Shown here in pieces: positions 33,199-41,883 of a stretch of DNA of 64,000 nt. The notes beneath the pieces are model-generated. The model was not told where the DNA came from. It worked only from the letters and a program-made list of their open reading frames with translations, and searched no databases. Source of the DNA: Citricoccus zhacaiensis. GTDB lineage: Bacteria > Actinomycetota > Actinomycetes > Actinomycetales > Micrococcaceae. The position numbers were made by a program, and so were the translations under genes. The stretch spans positions 62,001-126,000 of the forward strand of contig NZ_BMLQ01000006.1 in assembly GCF_014645315.1 (NCBI RefSeq). Direction: 5' to 3'. Numbering within the stretch: the first letter of the stretch is position 1; every line of letters begins with the position of its first letter.

Positions 33199-33549
33199 AT
33201 GCAAGACAGAGCGTTTCCCATCCTCAGCGTCCAGGACCTGACGGCGACGCGTTCCTTCTATGAGCGGCTCGGGTTCACGCAGACATATCAGTTCCCGTCC
33301 GAAGGTGAACCAGGATTCGTGACAATGGAGCGCGGCACTTCGAGTATCGGCATCGGCGTAGGCAGTGATAGCGGAGAAGACGCTTTCAGCCTGTGGGTCT
33401 ACGTCGATGACGTCGACGAGACTCTCGCAGCTCTGGGCACGTCGGGTGCGCCGGTGATCTCCGAGCCCGAAGACCAGCCGTGGGGTGAGCGCGTGGCCCG
33501 GACCAGAGATCCCCAGGGGAATCTGGTCATCCTCGGAGCTGCCCTCTGA
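33199..33549 (+). CDS. VOC-family protein (glyoxalase/bleomycin-resistance fold)
   Basis: A 116-residue protein with the VOC pattern: PILSVQDLTATRSFYERLGF, a central strand region, VYVDDVDETLAAL and the final RDPQGNLVIL. It could be a lyase, dioxygenase or drug-binding protein; the substrate is unknown. GATACT at 33187-33192 ends six bases before the ATG. Confidence 0.85.
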   Translation: MQDRAFPILSVQDLTATRSFYERLGFTQTYQFPSEGEPGFVTMERGTSSIGIGVGSDSGEDAFSLWVYVDDVDETLAALGTSGAPVISEPEDQPWGERVARTRDPQGNLVILGAAL

Positions 33550-33720
33550 CGGCCGGGAGGCAAATGCTTCTCTGCCGACTGCAGGCATGGCGTCCAGCTC
33601 GAACATCAGCTCATGCCTTTACCGCGTCCGCCGTGGGGTGGGATCATGACGATTCCGGGCCGCATCACCCAGAATCACCCGGATCGCCACTCACCGCTTC
33701 CCACCGCCAGGACCCTGCTC

Positions 33721-34158
33721 ATGTCCATCAAGCTCGAGAACGTCGGCATCGCCGTGCGGGACCTGGAAGCGGCCATCGCCTTCTTCACCGACCTGGGACT
33801 GACCGTCCTGGGACGGGACACCATCAGTGGTCCGTGGGCGGACACCGCGGTCGGCCTCGACGGCAACCACGCCAACATCGCCATGCTCCAGACGCCGGAC
33901 GGCAGCGGCCGCATTGAACTCTTCGAGTATCTCCACCCCGACGCCATCGAGACGGAACCCACCCAGCCGCACGAGATCGGGATGCACCGCGTCGCCTTCT
34001 CCGTCGACGACATCGACGAGGCTCTCGAGATCGCCGCGCGGCACGGCTGCCACCCACTGCGCGGCGTGGCCACCTACGAGGACGTGTACAAGCTCACCTA
34101 CGTCCGTGGCCCCAGCGGCATCCTCGTGATGCTCGCCCAGGACCTGACGAAATCCTGA
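33721..34158 (+). CDS. VOC-family protein
   Basis: A 145-residue protein with MSIKLENVGIAVRDLEAAIAFF, HRVAFSVDDIDEALEIAARH and YVRGPSGILVMLAQDL, the two beta-alpha-beta-beta-beta repeats of the VOC fold. A histidine and a glutamate at positions that bind metal in this fold (ENVGIAV, IELFEY) are plausible but unproved. It converges on hisS with an eight-base gap. ATG at 33721 is chosen over a longer low-complexity frame. Confidence 0.85.
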   Translation: MSIKLENVGIAVRDLEAAIAFFTDLGLTVLGRDTISGPWADTAVGLDGNHANIAMLQTPDGSGRIELFEYLHPDAIETEPTQPHEIGMHRVAFSVDDIDEALEIAARHGCHPLRGVATYEDVYKLTYVRGPSGILVMLAQDLTKS

Positions 34159-34166
34159 CCCGGAAC

Positions 34167-35540
34167 TCAGTTCGGCAGGACCTGGGGCCGCAGGTCCGAC
34201 TCCGGCGGCATCCAGGTCGCCGGATCGACCTGCACCTGCTCGCCCGAGCGGATGTCCTTGACCTCGTGGACGGTGGCACCGTCGTCGCCGGTCTGGGTGA
34301 ACCAGACGAACGGGATGCCGCGCTTGTCCGCGTACTTGATCTGCTTGCCGAACTTCTCCGCGGACACGGCCACCTCGGCGGGGATTCCCCGGCCGCGCAG
34401 GGACTGCGCGGTGTCCTGCGCAGCCGACCAGTCGTCGTCGTGCGTCAGGGCGATGTAGACGGCCGTGGGCACGGAGCGGGAGGCGCGCGCCATCTCCTGG
34501 GAGAAGATGCGCATCATCAGCCGGGTCACGCCGATCGAGAGCCCCACGCCCGGGAACGTGCGGTTGCCCTTGGACGCCAGCGCGTCATAGCGGCCACCGG
34601 AGCAGATGGACCCGAGCTGCTCGTGGCCCACCAGCACCGTCTCGTAGACCGTCCCCGTGTAGTAGTCGAGGCCGCGGGCAATGGACAGGTCCGCCACGGC
34701 GCGCCCAGGCGCACGGCGGTGCAATTCCCCGACGACGCCGGCCAGCTCCTCGAGCCCTTCCTCCAGCAACTCGTGGGTCACCCCCAAGGCGCGGACCTGC
34801 TCCACGAACGAGGTGTCCTCGGTGCGGATGGCCGCCAGGGCCAGGGCCTGCGCGGCCTGGTCCTGGGTGGCACCGAGCTCGGACTGGAGCAGGCGGGACA
34901 CCTCGTCCGCGCCGATCTTCTCCAGCTTGTCGATGTTGCGCAGCACGCCGGCGGTGTCCTCGAGGCCGAGCCCGCGGTAGAAGCCCTCGGCGAGCTTGCG
35001 GTTGTTGATGCGGATGGTGAAGCCGCCGATCGGCAGGGCTCCGAGGGCCTCGGCCATCACCAGGGCGACGTCCACGTCCGAGCGGAACGACAGCGTGCCA
35101 TCCCCCACCACGTCGATGTCCGCCTGGGTGAACTCGCGGGCCCGGCCCTCCTGCGGACGCTCACCACGCCAGACCTTCTGGATCTGGTACCGGCGGAACG
35201 GGAAGGACAGGTGCCCGGCGTTCTCCACCACGTAGCGGGCGAAGGGCACCGTCAGGTCGAAGTGCAGGGCCAGGCGGTTCGGGTCCTGGGCATCCTGGGG
35301 CTGCTGAGTCTTCCCCGCCCCCTGCTCCGTGTCCGCCTGCAGGCGCGAGACGGCGTAGACCTCCTTGTCGATCTCGCCCTTGCGCAGCAACTGCCCGAGG
35401 GTCTCCACGGCGCGGGTCTCGATGGAGGAGAAGCCATGCAGCTCGAAGGTGTTCCGCAGGGTGTCCAGCACATGCTGTTCCACGATCCGTTCGGCGGGAA
35501 GCCACTCGTGGAAACCGGACAGGGATGCCTTGCGGGACAT
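34167..35540 (-). CDS. hisS: Histidyl-tRNA synthetase
   Basis: A 457-residue class IIa synthetase. It has motif 1 with RIVEQHVLDTLRNTFELHGF, motif 2 around QKVWRGERPQEGRAREFTQ, the histidine-binding ARGLDYYTGTVYE, motif 3 GVGLSIGVTRLM and a C-terminal anticodon-binding domain. It marks the right border of the accessory region; in many genomes it lies beside or near aspS. Confidence 0.97.
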   Translation of the reverse strand: MSRKASLSGFHEWLPAERIVEQHVLDTLRNTFELHGFSSIETRAVETLGQLLRKGEIDKEVYAVSRLQADTEQGAGKTQQPQDAQDPNRLALHFDLTVPFARYVVENAGHLSFPFRRYQIQKVWRGERPQEGRAREFTQADIDVVGDGTLSFRSDVDVALVMAEALGALPIGGFTIRINNRKLAEGFYRGLGLEDTAGVLRNIDKLEKIGADEVSRLLQSELGATQDQAAQALALAAIRTEDTSFVEQVRALGVTHELLEEGLEELAGVVGELHRRAPGRAVADLSIARGLDYYTGTVYETVLVGHEQLGSICSGGRYDALASKGNRTFPGVGLSIGVTRLMMRIFSQEMARASRSVPTAVYIALTHDDDWSAAQDTAQSLRGRGIPAEVAVSAEKFGKQIKYADKRGIPFVWFTQTGDDGATVHEVKDIRSGEQVQVDPATWMPPESDLRPQVLPN

Positions 35541-35584
35541 GGGCCACCTTCTGTAGGAACTGCTGGGGGGACATTCGGCTCCCC

Positions 35585-35590
35585 ATTCTA
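35585..35590 (-). promoter_or_regulatory. Putative -10 box for hisS
   Basis: TAGAAT on the minus strand, 45 bases before the hisS ATG; no clear -35. The same hexamer precedes aspS, relA and yebC. Confidence 0.4.
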
Positions 35591-35676
35591 GGTCCAGCCG
35601 GTACGCTGGACGTGACCGTATCCACTATTCCCTGCGGCCGCGCGCCGGTGCAGGGCACCAGCAGAGAGTTCTAGCG

Positions 35677-37377
35677 GTGACCACCAGTCAAGAATCCGAC
35701 GATCAGCAGTCCATCCAGCAGACCTCCAACGAGGCCCCCGTGGCAGTGTCTGAGCAGTCCGCCCCAGAGGTTCCGGAGCAGGAAGCCGAGCACGTAGCTG
35801 AGCAGGCGACCGAACCTGCGGCACTGGCCGAGACCGAGGCCGTACTGGCCTCCGTCGAGGCGACCGAGGCGCCCTCCGTCGACCCCGCGCCCAGTGACGA
35901 GGTGACCTCGGAAGCGCCCACCCCGGCGCCGGCGTCGTCCACTGAAGAGGCACCGGCAGAGTCCGCAGCCCCCGCTCCCGCGGCGCCGAAGCCCGGCGTG
36001 CCCAAGCCCGGCAAGGCCCCGAAGCCCTCCAACCTGCCGCGGCCGGCCGCCCAGGCCGGCCAAGGGAAGGCAACCTCGGCCACCGCCCCCGCCTCACCGA
36101 TGCCGGCCCCGAGCTTCACGACCCCGCTCGAGGACGCCGCGAAGTTCGCCAAGGTCAGCGACGACGGCCACGTCATTCTGATCGATGGCGCCGAGGAGCA
36201 CCCGGTCGGCCAGTTCCCGGACGGGACCAAGGACGAGGCCCTCGCCTACTTCAGCCGTAAGTACGACGAGGTCGTCTCCCAGGTGATGCTCCTCGAGCAG
36301 CGCGTGGCCACGGGTGCCCCGGCCGGCGAGATCCAGAAGACCCTGGGCCATCTGCGTCAGACCATCGGCGAACGCGGCATGGTGGGCGACATGCCCGCCC
36401 TGCGCGCCCGCGTCGAGGCCCTGCAGACCCGCTTGGACGACCTCAAGCTGGCCGAGAAGCTGGCTCTGGAGAAGGCCCAGGCCCAGCAGCTGGCCACCCG
36501 CGAGGCGATCGTGGCCGAAGCCGAGGAACTGGCCGCGAAGGATCCGCAGCAGGTGCAGTGGAAGCAGGCCAGCGCCCGCATGGCCGAGCTGTTCGAGAAC
36601 TGGAAGGCCGCGCAGAAGGCCGGTCCCCGCCTCGGCAAGTCGGTCGAGGACGGCCTGTGGAAGCGATTCCGCACGGCCCGCACCACGCACGACAAGCACC
36701 GCCGCGCCTTCTTCTCCCAGCTGGACGCCACCAACTCCAAGGCCAAGTCCGCCAAGGAGAAGCTGATCGCCCGCGCAGAAGCCCTCTCCACCTCCACCGA
36801 CTGGGGACCCACGGCCGGCGCCTACCGGGATCTCATGGACGAGTGGAAGGCCGCCCCTCGCGCCTCCCGCAAGGAGGACGACGCCCTCTGGGCCCGCTTC
36901 CGCGCCGCCCAGGACGTCTTCTTCAACGCCCGCAAGGCGACCAACGACGAGATCGACAAGGAATACGGCGAGAACCTCAAGGTCAAGGAACAGATCCTGG
37001 CTGAAGGCCAGAAGCTGCTGCCCGTGAAGGACGTCAAGGCCGCTCGCAAAGTCCTGAACGATCTGCGTGGCCGTTGGGAGGACGCCGGGCGCGTGCCCCG
37101 CAAGGACGTCTCCCGCATGGAGTCGGCGTTCCGCAAACTGGAGGAAGGCCTGAAGTCGGCCGAGGACGAGCACTGGCGCAAGACCAACCCCGAGACCAAG
37201 GCCCGGACGAACTCCGCCCTGACCCAGCTCGAGGACAAGGTCGCCGAACTCGAGGACGACCTGGCCAAGGCCCAGTCCAAGGGTGACGCCAAGGCCATCG
37301 CCAAGGCGCAGGAAGCGCTCGATGCCCGCAAGATGTGGCTCGAGACCCTGCAGAAGTCAGCCCAGGGACTGCGCTGA
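35677..37377 (+). CDS. DUF349 coiled-coil protein
   Basis: A 566-residue protein. The first 130 residues are Ala/Pro/Glu-rich and probably disordered. The rest is helical with four or more DUF349 repeats, each with a core such as WGPTAGAYRDLMDEWKAA, ALWARFRAAQDVFF or LRGRWEDAGRVPRKD. DUF349 proteins are common next to relA in actinobacteria; their function is not settled. GTG at 35677 is used. Two strong hairpins follow. Confidence 0.88.
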   Translation: MTTSQESDDQQSIQQTSNEAPVAVSEQSAPEVPEQEAEHVAEQATEPAALAETEAVLASVEATEAPSVDPAPSDEVTSEAPTPAPASSTEEAPAESAAPAPAAPKPGVPKPGKAPKPSNLPRPAAQAGQGKATSATAPASPMPAPSFTTPLEDAAKFAKVSDDGHVILIDGAEEHPVGQFPDGTKDEALAYFSRKYDEVVSQVMLLEQRVATGAPAGEIQKTLGHLRQTIGERGMVGDMPALRARVEALQTRLDDLKLAEKLALEKAQAQQLATREAIVAEAEELAAKDPQQVQWKQASARMAELFENWKAAQKAGPRLGKSVEDGLWKRFRTARTTHDKHRRAFFSQLDATNSKAKSAKEKLIARAEALSTSTDWGPTAGAYRDLMDEWKAAPRASRKEDDALWARFRAAQDVFFNARKATNDEIDKEYGENLKVKEQILAEGQKLLPVKDVKAARKVLNDLRGRWEDAGRVPRKDVSRMESAFRKLEEGLKSAEDEHWRKTNPETKARTNSALTQLEDKVAELEDDLAKAQSKGDAKAIAKAQEALDARKMWLETLQKSAQGLR

Positions 37378-37399
37378 CCCGCTGACTCTCAGTGGGCCC

Positions 37400-37427
37400 C
37401 GCGGGGATTCCCGTGTGAATCCCCGCG
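37400..37427 (+). terminator. First hairpin after the DUF349 gene
   Basis: Eleven-base arms CGCGGGGATTC and GAATCCCCGCG with a six-base loop, 23 bases past the stop, followed by TTG. Confidence 0.7.
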
Positions 37428-37433
37428 TTGTCC

Positions 37434-37470
37434 ACAGCTGTGGCCCGGCCCCGTGCCGGGCCACAGCTGT
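37434..37470 (+). terminator. Second hairpin after the DUF349 gene
   Basis: Sixteen-base arms (37434-37449 and 37455-37470) with a five-base loop, followed by TTCTG. The tandem arrangement should insulate the next gene, which starts 19 bases later. Confidence 0.8.
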
Positions 37471-37488
37471 TTCTGCCACGCTGGGACG

Positions 37489-38193
37489 GTGACCCTGACC
37501 GCTGCACCCGGTGCTGATTCCCCTGCTGCATCCCCTGCTGCACCCCCTGCTGCGTCCATCGCTGAATCCGGCGCCCAGCCCACCGGCGTACCGACCGTGG
37601 CGGACCCCGGCCCTACACCGATGGATTTCCTGGTGCCCGGACTGCCCTACGCCGGTCCGGAACTCCGGGCCATGGAACTCTCCGGCCTGGTCCTCCACGT
37701 CATCGGAGACCTGTACGTGGAGGCAGACCAGAGCGAGTCGGGATCAGCGGCACCGAGGCTCCGGGCGGCGGCCGTGCACCGGCTCGCCGCACCCGTCATC
37801 ACGGGCCGGTGGGCAGCCATGGGCCTCACGGCGGCTTGGGCATTCACCGGCGGTTCGGCACCGGCGGTGCTGGAGGCCTCCGTGGAGCATTTCCATCGGA
37901 TTCCGCTGCAGCCACTGTCCGTCGCACTGCGGTTGGAGCAGTCAGACGTCGCCGGCCAGCCGGCCGACGTCGTGGACCTCCACGGGCTGCCGTGCACGAG
38001 CGTGGACCGGACCATCGAGGACCTGCTGCGCCGCACCGGTGACCCACGCCTGACTGCGGCGGCGATGGCGGCGGCGACGCGCCTGCTGCCGCTGACCGAT
38101 ACCGTCGCACTCCGGGACCGGTTCGAGTCCCGCCGGAAGCGTCCCGGCATGGCACCCGCTCGGCGCGCGTTGGGGCGCCTGCTGCGAGCCTGA
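37489..38193 (+). CDS. AbiEi-like antitoxin-family protein
   Basis: A 234-residue protein. After a Pro/Ala-rich start of about 45 residues it has RLRAAAVHRLAAPVITGRWAAMGLTAAWAFTGG and a VVDLHGLPCTSVDRTIEDLLRR segment, a layout that matches actinobacterial proteins annotated as AbiEi-type antitoxins (DUF559/AbiEi C-terminal). No AbiEii nucleotidyltransferase toxin is adjacent, so it is probably a domesticated orphan. GTG at 37489 is the likely start. It converges on relA with a 12-base gap. Confidence 0.55.
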   Translation: MTLTAAPGADSPAASPAAPPAASIAESGAQPTGVPTVADPGPTPMDFLVPGLPYAGPELRAMELSGLVLHVIGDLYVEADQSESGSAAPRLRAAAVHRLAAPVITGRWAAMGLTAAWAFTGGSAPAVLEASVEHFHRIPLQPLSVALRLEQSDVAGQPADVVDLHGLPCTSVDRTIEDLLRRTGDPRLTAAAMAAATRLLPLTDTVALRDRFESRRKRPGMAPARRALGRLLRA

Positions 38194-38205
38194 GGATTCG
38201 GTCCG

Positions 38206-40737
38206 TCAGTCCTCCGCTGCGGTGCGGCTCTGGCCGGCGGTGCGGTACACGTCGTACACACCGTCGATCCGCCGCACCGAGGACAGCACGTGGCTCAGGT
38301 ACTTCGGATCGCCCATCTCGAAGACGAACTTGCTGATGGCCACCCGGCTCCGGGAGGTGTTCACCGATGCCGAGAGGATGTTGACGTGGTGTTCTGCCAG
38401 CATCCGCGTCACGTCCGAGAGCAGGGACTTGCGGTCCAGCGCCTCGACCTGGATCTCCACCAGGAACACGGAGGACTGCGTGGGGGCCCAGGAGACCTCC
38501 ACGATCCGGTCCGGCTCCTCCTTGAGGTGGTCGATGTTCTTGCAGTCGGCGCGGTGCACGGACACGCCGGAACCACGGGTGACGAAACCGATGATCTCGT
38601 CCGGCGGCACGGGGGTGCAGCAGCGCGCCAGCTTGGCCATGACGTCGCCGGAGCCCTGGACCATGACCCCGGAGTCCGACTGCCGGGTCGGGGCCGCGAT
38701 GCGGGTGATCGGGATCGCCGAGGTGTCCAGGGACTCCTCAGTCTCCTCCGCCACCGCATGCAGCTTCTGCAGATGCTCGATCACGTTCTGCACGGAGACG
38801 TTGGCGTCCCCGATCGCGGCGTAGAGGGTGGCGATGTCCGGCAGGTTCAGCTGCCCCGCCACCTCGGTGAGCGAATCGGACCCCATCATCTGGTGCAGGG
38901 GCAGGTTCATCTTGCGCAGCTGGCGGGTGAGCTGTTCCTTGCCCTTCTCGATGGACTCCTCGCGGCGTTCCTTCGAGAACCAGTGGCGGATCTTGTTCCG
39001 GGCCCGTGGGCTGCGGACGAATCCGAGCCAGTCCTGGCTGGGCCCGGCGCCCTCGGTCTTGGAGGTGAAGATCTCCACCCAGTCACCGTGGTGCAATTCG
39101 CTGTTCAGCGGCACGAGCTTGCCGTTGACCCGGGCGCCGATGGTGCGGTGGCCGACCTCGGTGTGCACGGCGTACGCGAAGTCCACGGGGGTCGAGCCGG
39201 CCGGCAGGGCCATGACCTCGCCCTTGGGCGTGAACACGAAGACCTCGGCGGCGTCGATCTCCGCGCGCAGCGATTCCAGGAACTCGTTCGGGTCCGTGGT
39301 GTCCTTCTGCCAGTCCATGACGGACCGCAGCCACCCGGGGGTCTGATCACCACTGGACGGGGCACCCTGAGCCGCCTGGTCCTTGTACTTCCAGTGCGCC
39401 GCCACACCGTACTCCGCGCGGCGGTGCATCTCGTGCGTACGCAGCTGGATCTCCACGGGTTTGCCGCCCGGACCGATCACCGTGGTGTGCAGCGACTGGT
39501 ACATGTTCAGCTTGGGCATGGCGATGTAGTCCTTGAAGCGGCCCGGCAGCGGGCTCCACTTCGCGTGCAGGACACCGAGCGCGCCATAGCAGTCCCGGAC
39601 CGAGTCGACCAGCACGCGGACTCCCGTGAGGTCGTGGATCTCGTCGAAGTCCTTCCCGCGGACGATCATCTTCTGGTAGATCGAGTAGAAGTGCTTCGGC
39701 CGCCCCGTGACGGTGGCCCGCACCCGGGCGTCCTTGAGGTCCTTCTCGATCTGCCCGCGCAGCACGGCCAGGTTCTTCTCCCGCTCGGGGGTCCGCTCCC
39801 CCACCAGCCGCACGATCTCCGCGTACACCTTGGGGTACAGGGCCGCGAAGGACAGGTCCTCCAGCTCCCACTTGATCGTGTTCATGCCGAGCCGGTGGGC
39901 CAGCGGCGCGTAGATCTCCAGGGTCTCCTTGGCCTTGCGCGCACTCGACGCCGGGGCCACGTACCGCCACGTACGGGCATTGTGCAGCCGGTCGGCGAGT
40001 TTGATGACCAGGACCCGGACGTCGTCCGCCATGGCCAGCACCATCTTGCGGACGGTCTCGGCCTGCGCTGCGTCGCCGAACTTGACCTTGTCCAGCTTGG
40101 TGACACCGTCCACCAGGACGGCCACCTCGTCCCCGAAGTCCCGGCGCAGCTGCTCGAGGGAGTAGCTGGTGTCCTCCACCGTGTCATGCAGCAGGGCCCC
40201 AGCCAGGGTGGTGCCGTTCATGCCCAGTTCGGCGAGGATCGTGGCCACGGCCACGGGGTGGGTGATGTACGGATCGCCGCTCTTGCGCTTCTGGCCCGCG
40301 TGGGCCTTCTCGGCCACCTCGAACGCCCGGATGATCAGGTCGAGATCTTCCTTCGGCTGGCGGACCTTGAGGGTGCGGACCAGGGGTTCCAGGATCGGCG
40401 AGTAGTCGTTGGTGACGCGGCCGGTCAACCGTGCCAGCCGGCTGCGGGGCCGCCGCGAGACGATCGCACCGCCCGCCGGGCTGCCCGCCGTCGCCGCACC
40501 GGACGACGCCCCGCGCCGGGTATCGGTCGAGGTGCTGGGAGCCGGGCTCGTCACTGGTGCGGTGGGGGCGCGCTTCGGCGCCGCGGACGCCTCAGTCCTG
40601 GTGGCCGACGTCGGCTCATTGGTTTCCGCTTCCTGCTCCGGCCCGCTGGGCACGGCCGAGGAATAGGTCTGGTTGGGCGTGGGGTGCGGGACGGCACCGG
40701 GGCCGGACGAGCGCGGCCGTTCTGACTCTGAACCCAT
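38206..40737 (-). CDS. relA: Bifunctional (p)ppGpp synthetase/hydrolase
   Basis: An 843-residue RelA/SpoT homologue that makes and degrades the stringent-response alarmone. After about 95 disordered residues comes the HD hydrolase with ITHPVAVATIL and the intact HDTVED motif, then the synthetase (HFYSIYQKM, DLTGVRVLVDSVRDCYGALGVLH), the TGS domain (VFTPKGEVMALPAGSTPVDFAY), a helical and zinc-finger region (ARCCTPVPPDEIIGFVTRG) and a C-terminal ACT domain. Both catalytic halves look complete, as usual for the single long actinobacterial enzyme. Confidence 0.97.
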   Translation of the reverse strand: MGSESERPRSSGPGAVPHPTPNQTYSSAVPSGPEQEAETNEPTSATRTEASAAPKRAPTAPVTSPAPSTSTDTRRGASSGAATAGSPAGGAIVSRRPRSRLARLTGRVTNDYSPILEPLVRTLKVRQPKEDLDLIIRAFEVAEKAHAGQKRKSGDPYITHPVAVATILAELGMNGTTLAGALLHDTVEDTSYSLEQLRRDFGDEVAVLVDGVTKLDKVKFGDAAQAETVRKMVLAMADDVRVLVIKLADRLHNARTWRYVAPASSARKAKETLEIYAPLAHRLGMNTIKWELEDLSFAALYPKVYAEIVRLVGERTPEREKNLAVLRGQIEKDLKDARVRATVTGRPKHFYSIYQKMIVRGKDFDEIHDLTGVRVLVDSVRDCYGALGVLHAKWSPLPGRFKDYIAMPKLNMYQSLHTTVIGPGGKPVEIQLRTHEMHRRAEYGVAAHWKYKDQAAQGAPSSGDQTPGWLRSVMDWQKDTTDPNEFLESLRAEIDAAEVFVFTPKGEVMALPAGSTPVDFAYAVHTEVGHRTIGARVNGKLVPLNSELHHGDWVEIFTSKTEGAGPSQDWLGFVRSPRARNKIRHWFSKERREESIEKGKEQLTRQLRKMNLPLHQMMGSDSLTEVAGQLNLPDIATLYAAIGDANVSVQNVIEHLQKLHAVAEETEESLDTSAIPITRIAAPTRQSDSGVMVQGSGDVMAKLARCCTPVPPDEIIGFVTRGSGVSVHRADCKNIDHLKEEPDRIVEVSWAPTQSSVFLVEIQVEALDRKSLLSDVTRMLAEHHVNILSASVNTSRSRVAISKFVFEMGDPKYLSHVLSSVRRIDGVYDVYRTAGQSRTAAED

Positions 40738-40813
40738 GGCTACCGTCCTTCCCGCAGTCAGCGCAGATCTCCCGCGCTACCGTTGTGCTCAACCCTCAAC
40801 CGGGTAGTGATCC

Positions 40814-40819
40814 ATTCTA
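40814..40819 (-). promoter_or_regulatory. Putative -10 box for relA
   Basis: TAGAAT on the minus strand about 77 bases before the relA ATG; no clear -35. Confidence 0.4.
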
Positions 40820-40887
40820 CGGCCACCATGAGAGGTGGCCGGCACTCCTCAGTCAGAGTACCGGCCACCAGACGTGATCAGCGCAGG

Positions 40888-41883
40888 TCAGGCAGCAGCG
40901 GACGTCTCCGCTTCGCGACGCTCGAGGACCTTGGCGTCATTGGCCTGGATCTTCGGCTCGCCCTTGCGCAGCAACGCGTACAGCGGCGCCTGGATGAAGA
41001 TCGTGGCCAGGGTGCCCACGATGATGCCGACGAAGATGGCCAGCGAGATGTCACGCAGCGTGCCCGCCCCGAGCAGGAATGCGCCGATGAACAGGATCGA
41101 GGCCACCGGGAGGATGGCCACCACGGAGGTGTTGATCGAACGGACCAGGGTCTGGTTGATCGCCAGGTTGACGTTCTCCCGGAAGGTCCGGGTGGTCTCC
41201 TCGAGGTTGTGCTCCGTGTTCTCCCGGATCTTGTCGAAGACCACCACCGTGTCATAGAGCGCGTAACTCAGGATGGTCAGGAAGCCGATGATGGCACTCG
41301 GGGTGACCTCGAATCCGGTGGCACCGTAGATGCCCGCGGTCACCGCCACCACGTACAGCAGCCCGATCACCGCGGCCAGGGACATCTTCCAGGTGCGGAA
41401 GTAGGCGGCCATCAGCAACGCCACGAGGACGATGAAGACGACCAGGCCGAGCAGCGCCTGCTGCGTCACCCCCTGGCCCCAGGTGGGACCCACGAAGTTG
41501 GAGGTCACCTGGTCCTGCTCGACCCCGTAGGCCGCCTGCAGGTTCGCCGCGACCTCAAGGGTCTGATCGTCGTCCAGCCGGTCCGTCTGGATCCGCATGG
41601 TGCCCGGCGCGATGTTGGTGACGGTGGCCTCGGCGTCCGGCACGGCATCCTGCACGGCGTCCTCACCAGGGGCGACGTCCGTGTTGGACACCGCGGAGAC
41701 CGTGAACTCCGAGCCGCCGCGGAAGTCGATACCGAGGTTGAAGCCGCCGCGGGCCAGAGTCATGCCGACCACCGCGACGAGGATGATCAGGGCCAGGGCG
41801 AACCAGGTCTTCCACTTCGTGGTGAAGGGGTAGGAACGCTTGCCGGTGTAGAGCTGGTTGCCCCAGGTGGCCAGTGCACTCAC
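40888..41883 (-). CDS. secF: Protein translocase subunit SecF
   Basis: A 331-residue membrane protein with six helices. The first periplasmic loop begins with NLGIDFRGGSEF, the family signature, and helix 4-5 has the GYSLYDTVVVFDKIREN-like segment (ALYDTVVVFDKIREN). With SecD and YajC it forms the proton-driven accessory complex of Sec export. Its start overlaps the secD stop by four bases. Confidence 0.97.
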   Translation of the reverse strand: MSALATWGNQLYTGKRSYPFTTKWKTWFALALIILVAVVGMTLARGGFNLGIDFRGGSEFTVSAVSNTDVAPGEDAVQDAVPDAEATVTNIAPGTMRIQTDRLDDDQTLEVAANLQAAYGVEQDQVTSNFVGPTWGQGVTQQALLGLVVFIVLVALLMAAYFRTWKMSLAAVIGLLYVVAVTAGIYGATGFEVTPSAIIGFLTILSYALYDTVVVFDKIRENTEHNLEETTRTFRENVNLAINQTLVRSINTSVVAILPVASILFIGAFLLGAGTLRDISLAIFVGIIVGTLATIFIQAPLYALLRKGEPKIQANDAKVLERREAETSAAA

